DNA of 64,000 nucleotides. Source: Patiria pectinifera. Its lineage: Eukaryota > Echinodermata > Asteroidea > Valvatida > Asterinidae. The notes under the pieces were generated by a model. That model was not told the DNA's origin, ran no database searches, and was given only the letters and a program-made list of their open reading frames with translations. This document shows, one piece after another, positions 60,801 through 63,800 of this stretch. Both the position numbers and the translations under genes were made by a program. The DNA lies in NCBI GenBank assembly GCA_029964075.1, contig CM057149.1, positions 8,256,465 through 8,320,464 of the forward strand, written 5' to 3'. Position 1 is the stretch's first letter; each line of letters opens with the position of its first letter.

Positions 60801-63800
60801 ATTTGTCTTCTCAGACAAATTACAATTGAAATGACTGAAAAAAAATAATAATAAAGAAAGTAGTTGATTCTTTGGTGGTTGCCAGATGTTGTGCAATTCG
60901 TAGATCAAAATTTGATTATAATTAAAAATCTTTTTTTTCTTCTAATTATTATGAAAGAAATTCAGTTTTTTTTCCCAAATGAAAATTTCTTAGTATTTGC
61001 TCATAATTAAAAATCGTCTTTTTTTTCTAATCATTATGAAAGAAATCAAGTTTTTTTTTTCCCAAATGAAAATTTCTTAGTATTTTTTTGCTGTTTACGG
61101 GGAAAACAAAACAAGGAAGTTAGAAAATGCACTGAAATGAAAACAGTAGTCTCAATTACAATATAATTATGGAACAATAATATTATTGGAAGAAGTTTCC
61201 AAACTTTCAGTTTCACAATTCATTAGACAGATAAGATTGATTGCACATGGACTCACCACACTTTCTGTCATGAGGAAGACGTACTGCTTATCCGGGCTGA
61301 TCATCAGCCCGTTTTGAAGGACCGGGGTTCCGCTAGCGATGGGTAGCTCTTCGTAAAGAAGAGCTTCGGTTGGAGACTGCACACGTAGCTGGATAATAAA
61401 AGTGACAAGATGTTAATAAACCTTTTGATATTTGAATTTCATCCAGAGTATGGATGCAAATACGCAACTTTAGGCTGAATATTTCAACTCCTAAACCTGA
61501 GAAATTCTGTGTTTTTATTACGTCAAATTTGCTTTGCTTTAGTAGCGGATCTAGAGGAGGGGTTGGAGGGGTTGGGGGGGGGGGGACTTGCAACCACCCT
61601 GTTCAGCCACTGACTAATGTTATGATACTAGCAAAATGGGACCAAAAATAATAAATGAAAAGCTGGAGTTCCTAAATGTATTCTCAAATTGTCTTAGAAT
61701 GCAATAGAAAGCATGTAGATTAAAAAACTTTCTGCACCCCCCCCCAAGCAGGACGTGCTTTCAGCATGCCTTAGACTGAAAGAGTCAACCCCTTTTATAC
61801 CCCCCCCCCCATTTCCTAGATCTGCCAATGAGCATTGATTGGCATTTGCTTGAAATACATGTACATGATTCTTTGAAGTGGTTTTACACTGCCTGATATT
61901 AACAATTGTTAAAACAAAAGAATCCATTCCCTTCAGTAGTACAACAACGATACAAACCAGCTTAACTCAAAACTCTGCTTACAATCATGTAAGTCAAATT
62001 TTGAACCTGTTCCCTTGAGGTTCGACTTATCAAGATTTCACTGTACATTACATGTAAGTACTGATGGTTAATTAAACCCCCCCAAAAAACACCTTAAAAG
62101 ACACAAAAAGTTCAGCTGAACCGTCGAGCTGAGCCAAATTTGCAGGACGTGGCACTTCTTACTTTAAACTCAATTGTTGTGAAACAACATTGTTAACAGT
62201 GTTAGTGTTAGTGGTAAATCTTTCTATTTGCACCACCAAAACAATCAGAACTTGCGCCATAAAATGAAGAACTTTCCCAACTAATCTTGCTTGCAGACGA
62301 TTAACAAGTAAACGTTGTTTTTTTTATTCCCATTTGCTGTTGACCTCGAACCAAACCAAGATTGGACGAAAATTTCTGGACCAATCCGAAATTGAGGGTA
62401 CATGTAGTTTTGCACCATTATAAGAAACACTACATGCAGAACTCTTTTTAGTTTTCTGGCAGTTTTTTAATTTCACTTGATATTCCTCCCTGCAGACTTT
62501 TTATTGTCTAGGTTCTTCTCCTCCTGTTTCTAACCTTTGTCAAGTTGCCCAGTTCATCTCCTAGGAGGATGACGGTTGCTGTGTTGTGTGGCATCGCTGC
62601 GATGGCTGTGATGCTGCTAGGACTGGAGTAGATTGCTTGTCCTTCTATTGGTAGTTGCAATCCTCCAAGGGGGGCATTGGTATCCAAAATATGGCAATAG
62701 TCTGATCCGTGGTCTCTCAGTCCCACAGTCTTAACAAAAATAAACATAATTGGATTGTAATGTACATGTAAAACAGGTCTATAAAAACAAGTGTTAAAAG
62801 GTACACATTCATGGGAAAATCACCAAAACTTCACGTTTTCAACTGTTTACTTAACTTATTTCAATGCCAATTACATTTAGCACTGGAATTTGATGGCCAA
62901 AATTTCCTACACCGAAATTCTCATGCATGCAAAATGGTGAATTTCTGTGAATATTCTTCTCCAAACATGTACTTTTTAATTACATGTATCCAAGTCCAAA
63001 TAACAACATTTCATGGTACACGTAAACACATTTTTGACAATTGATGCTTCTTAAAGAAACAAGTATTGGATATGCAGTCTTCAGACACCAAAGAAACAGA
63101 AACCAAGAAATTTGTTCTTGCTTACCACTGCTGGTACCGGATTTGTAGAACACTGACTTGTCTTCGCAAGCCAATCAACGTCTGTTCTGTCTGATCCCCT
63201 GTCATTACACTGTTCTATTCTTGCTGCAAAGCCTTCATTTAGTGTCCTGACTGGATACATACAAATGATGGACTTCTGCTCCTGCGCTGGGGAGCTGTCT
63301 GATGAAAAAGTCACAAAAAGCACGTCCTCTCCCTGCGGCAAACCGGCATCATACAAGTCAGACCCAACTTTTGTGATGTACGCTGATTGGGCTAGATTGT
63401 AGGTGACATTGTTTACATCTTGGCAAACCAAAGGAAGCTCAATATAAGAATTAAATTCACTTGAGTCGTCCTGTTGACACACACGGACAAGTTTTGTGTA
63501 CAATGGAGAAGCTTCATCAAACTTTTCGAGCTGAGTTGCAATAAAGTAGCTGAATTGGCCACTGGAAAACCCATAAATGTACTTGACGTCAAATGTAAGC
63601 CCAGGTATTACAATATCTAGGGTAGCTTGAGGTATTCTCAAGTCAGCCGCTGGTCTAAATGTGCCAAGCACTCGCCTTGATACTGTTGGTACTGTTTTTC
63701 TGACCCAATCTCCACGCGAGGCACCCAGATACAAGAAACTTTCGCTTCCAGGACCAGGGGCGATAAAGGCTACGTTGGTACCCTCCTCATTGTTGGTAAC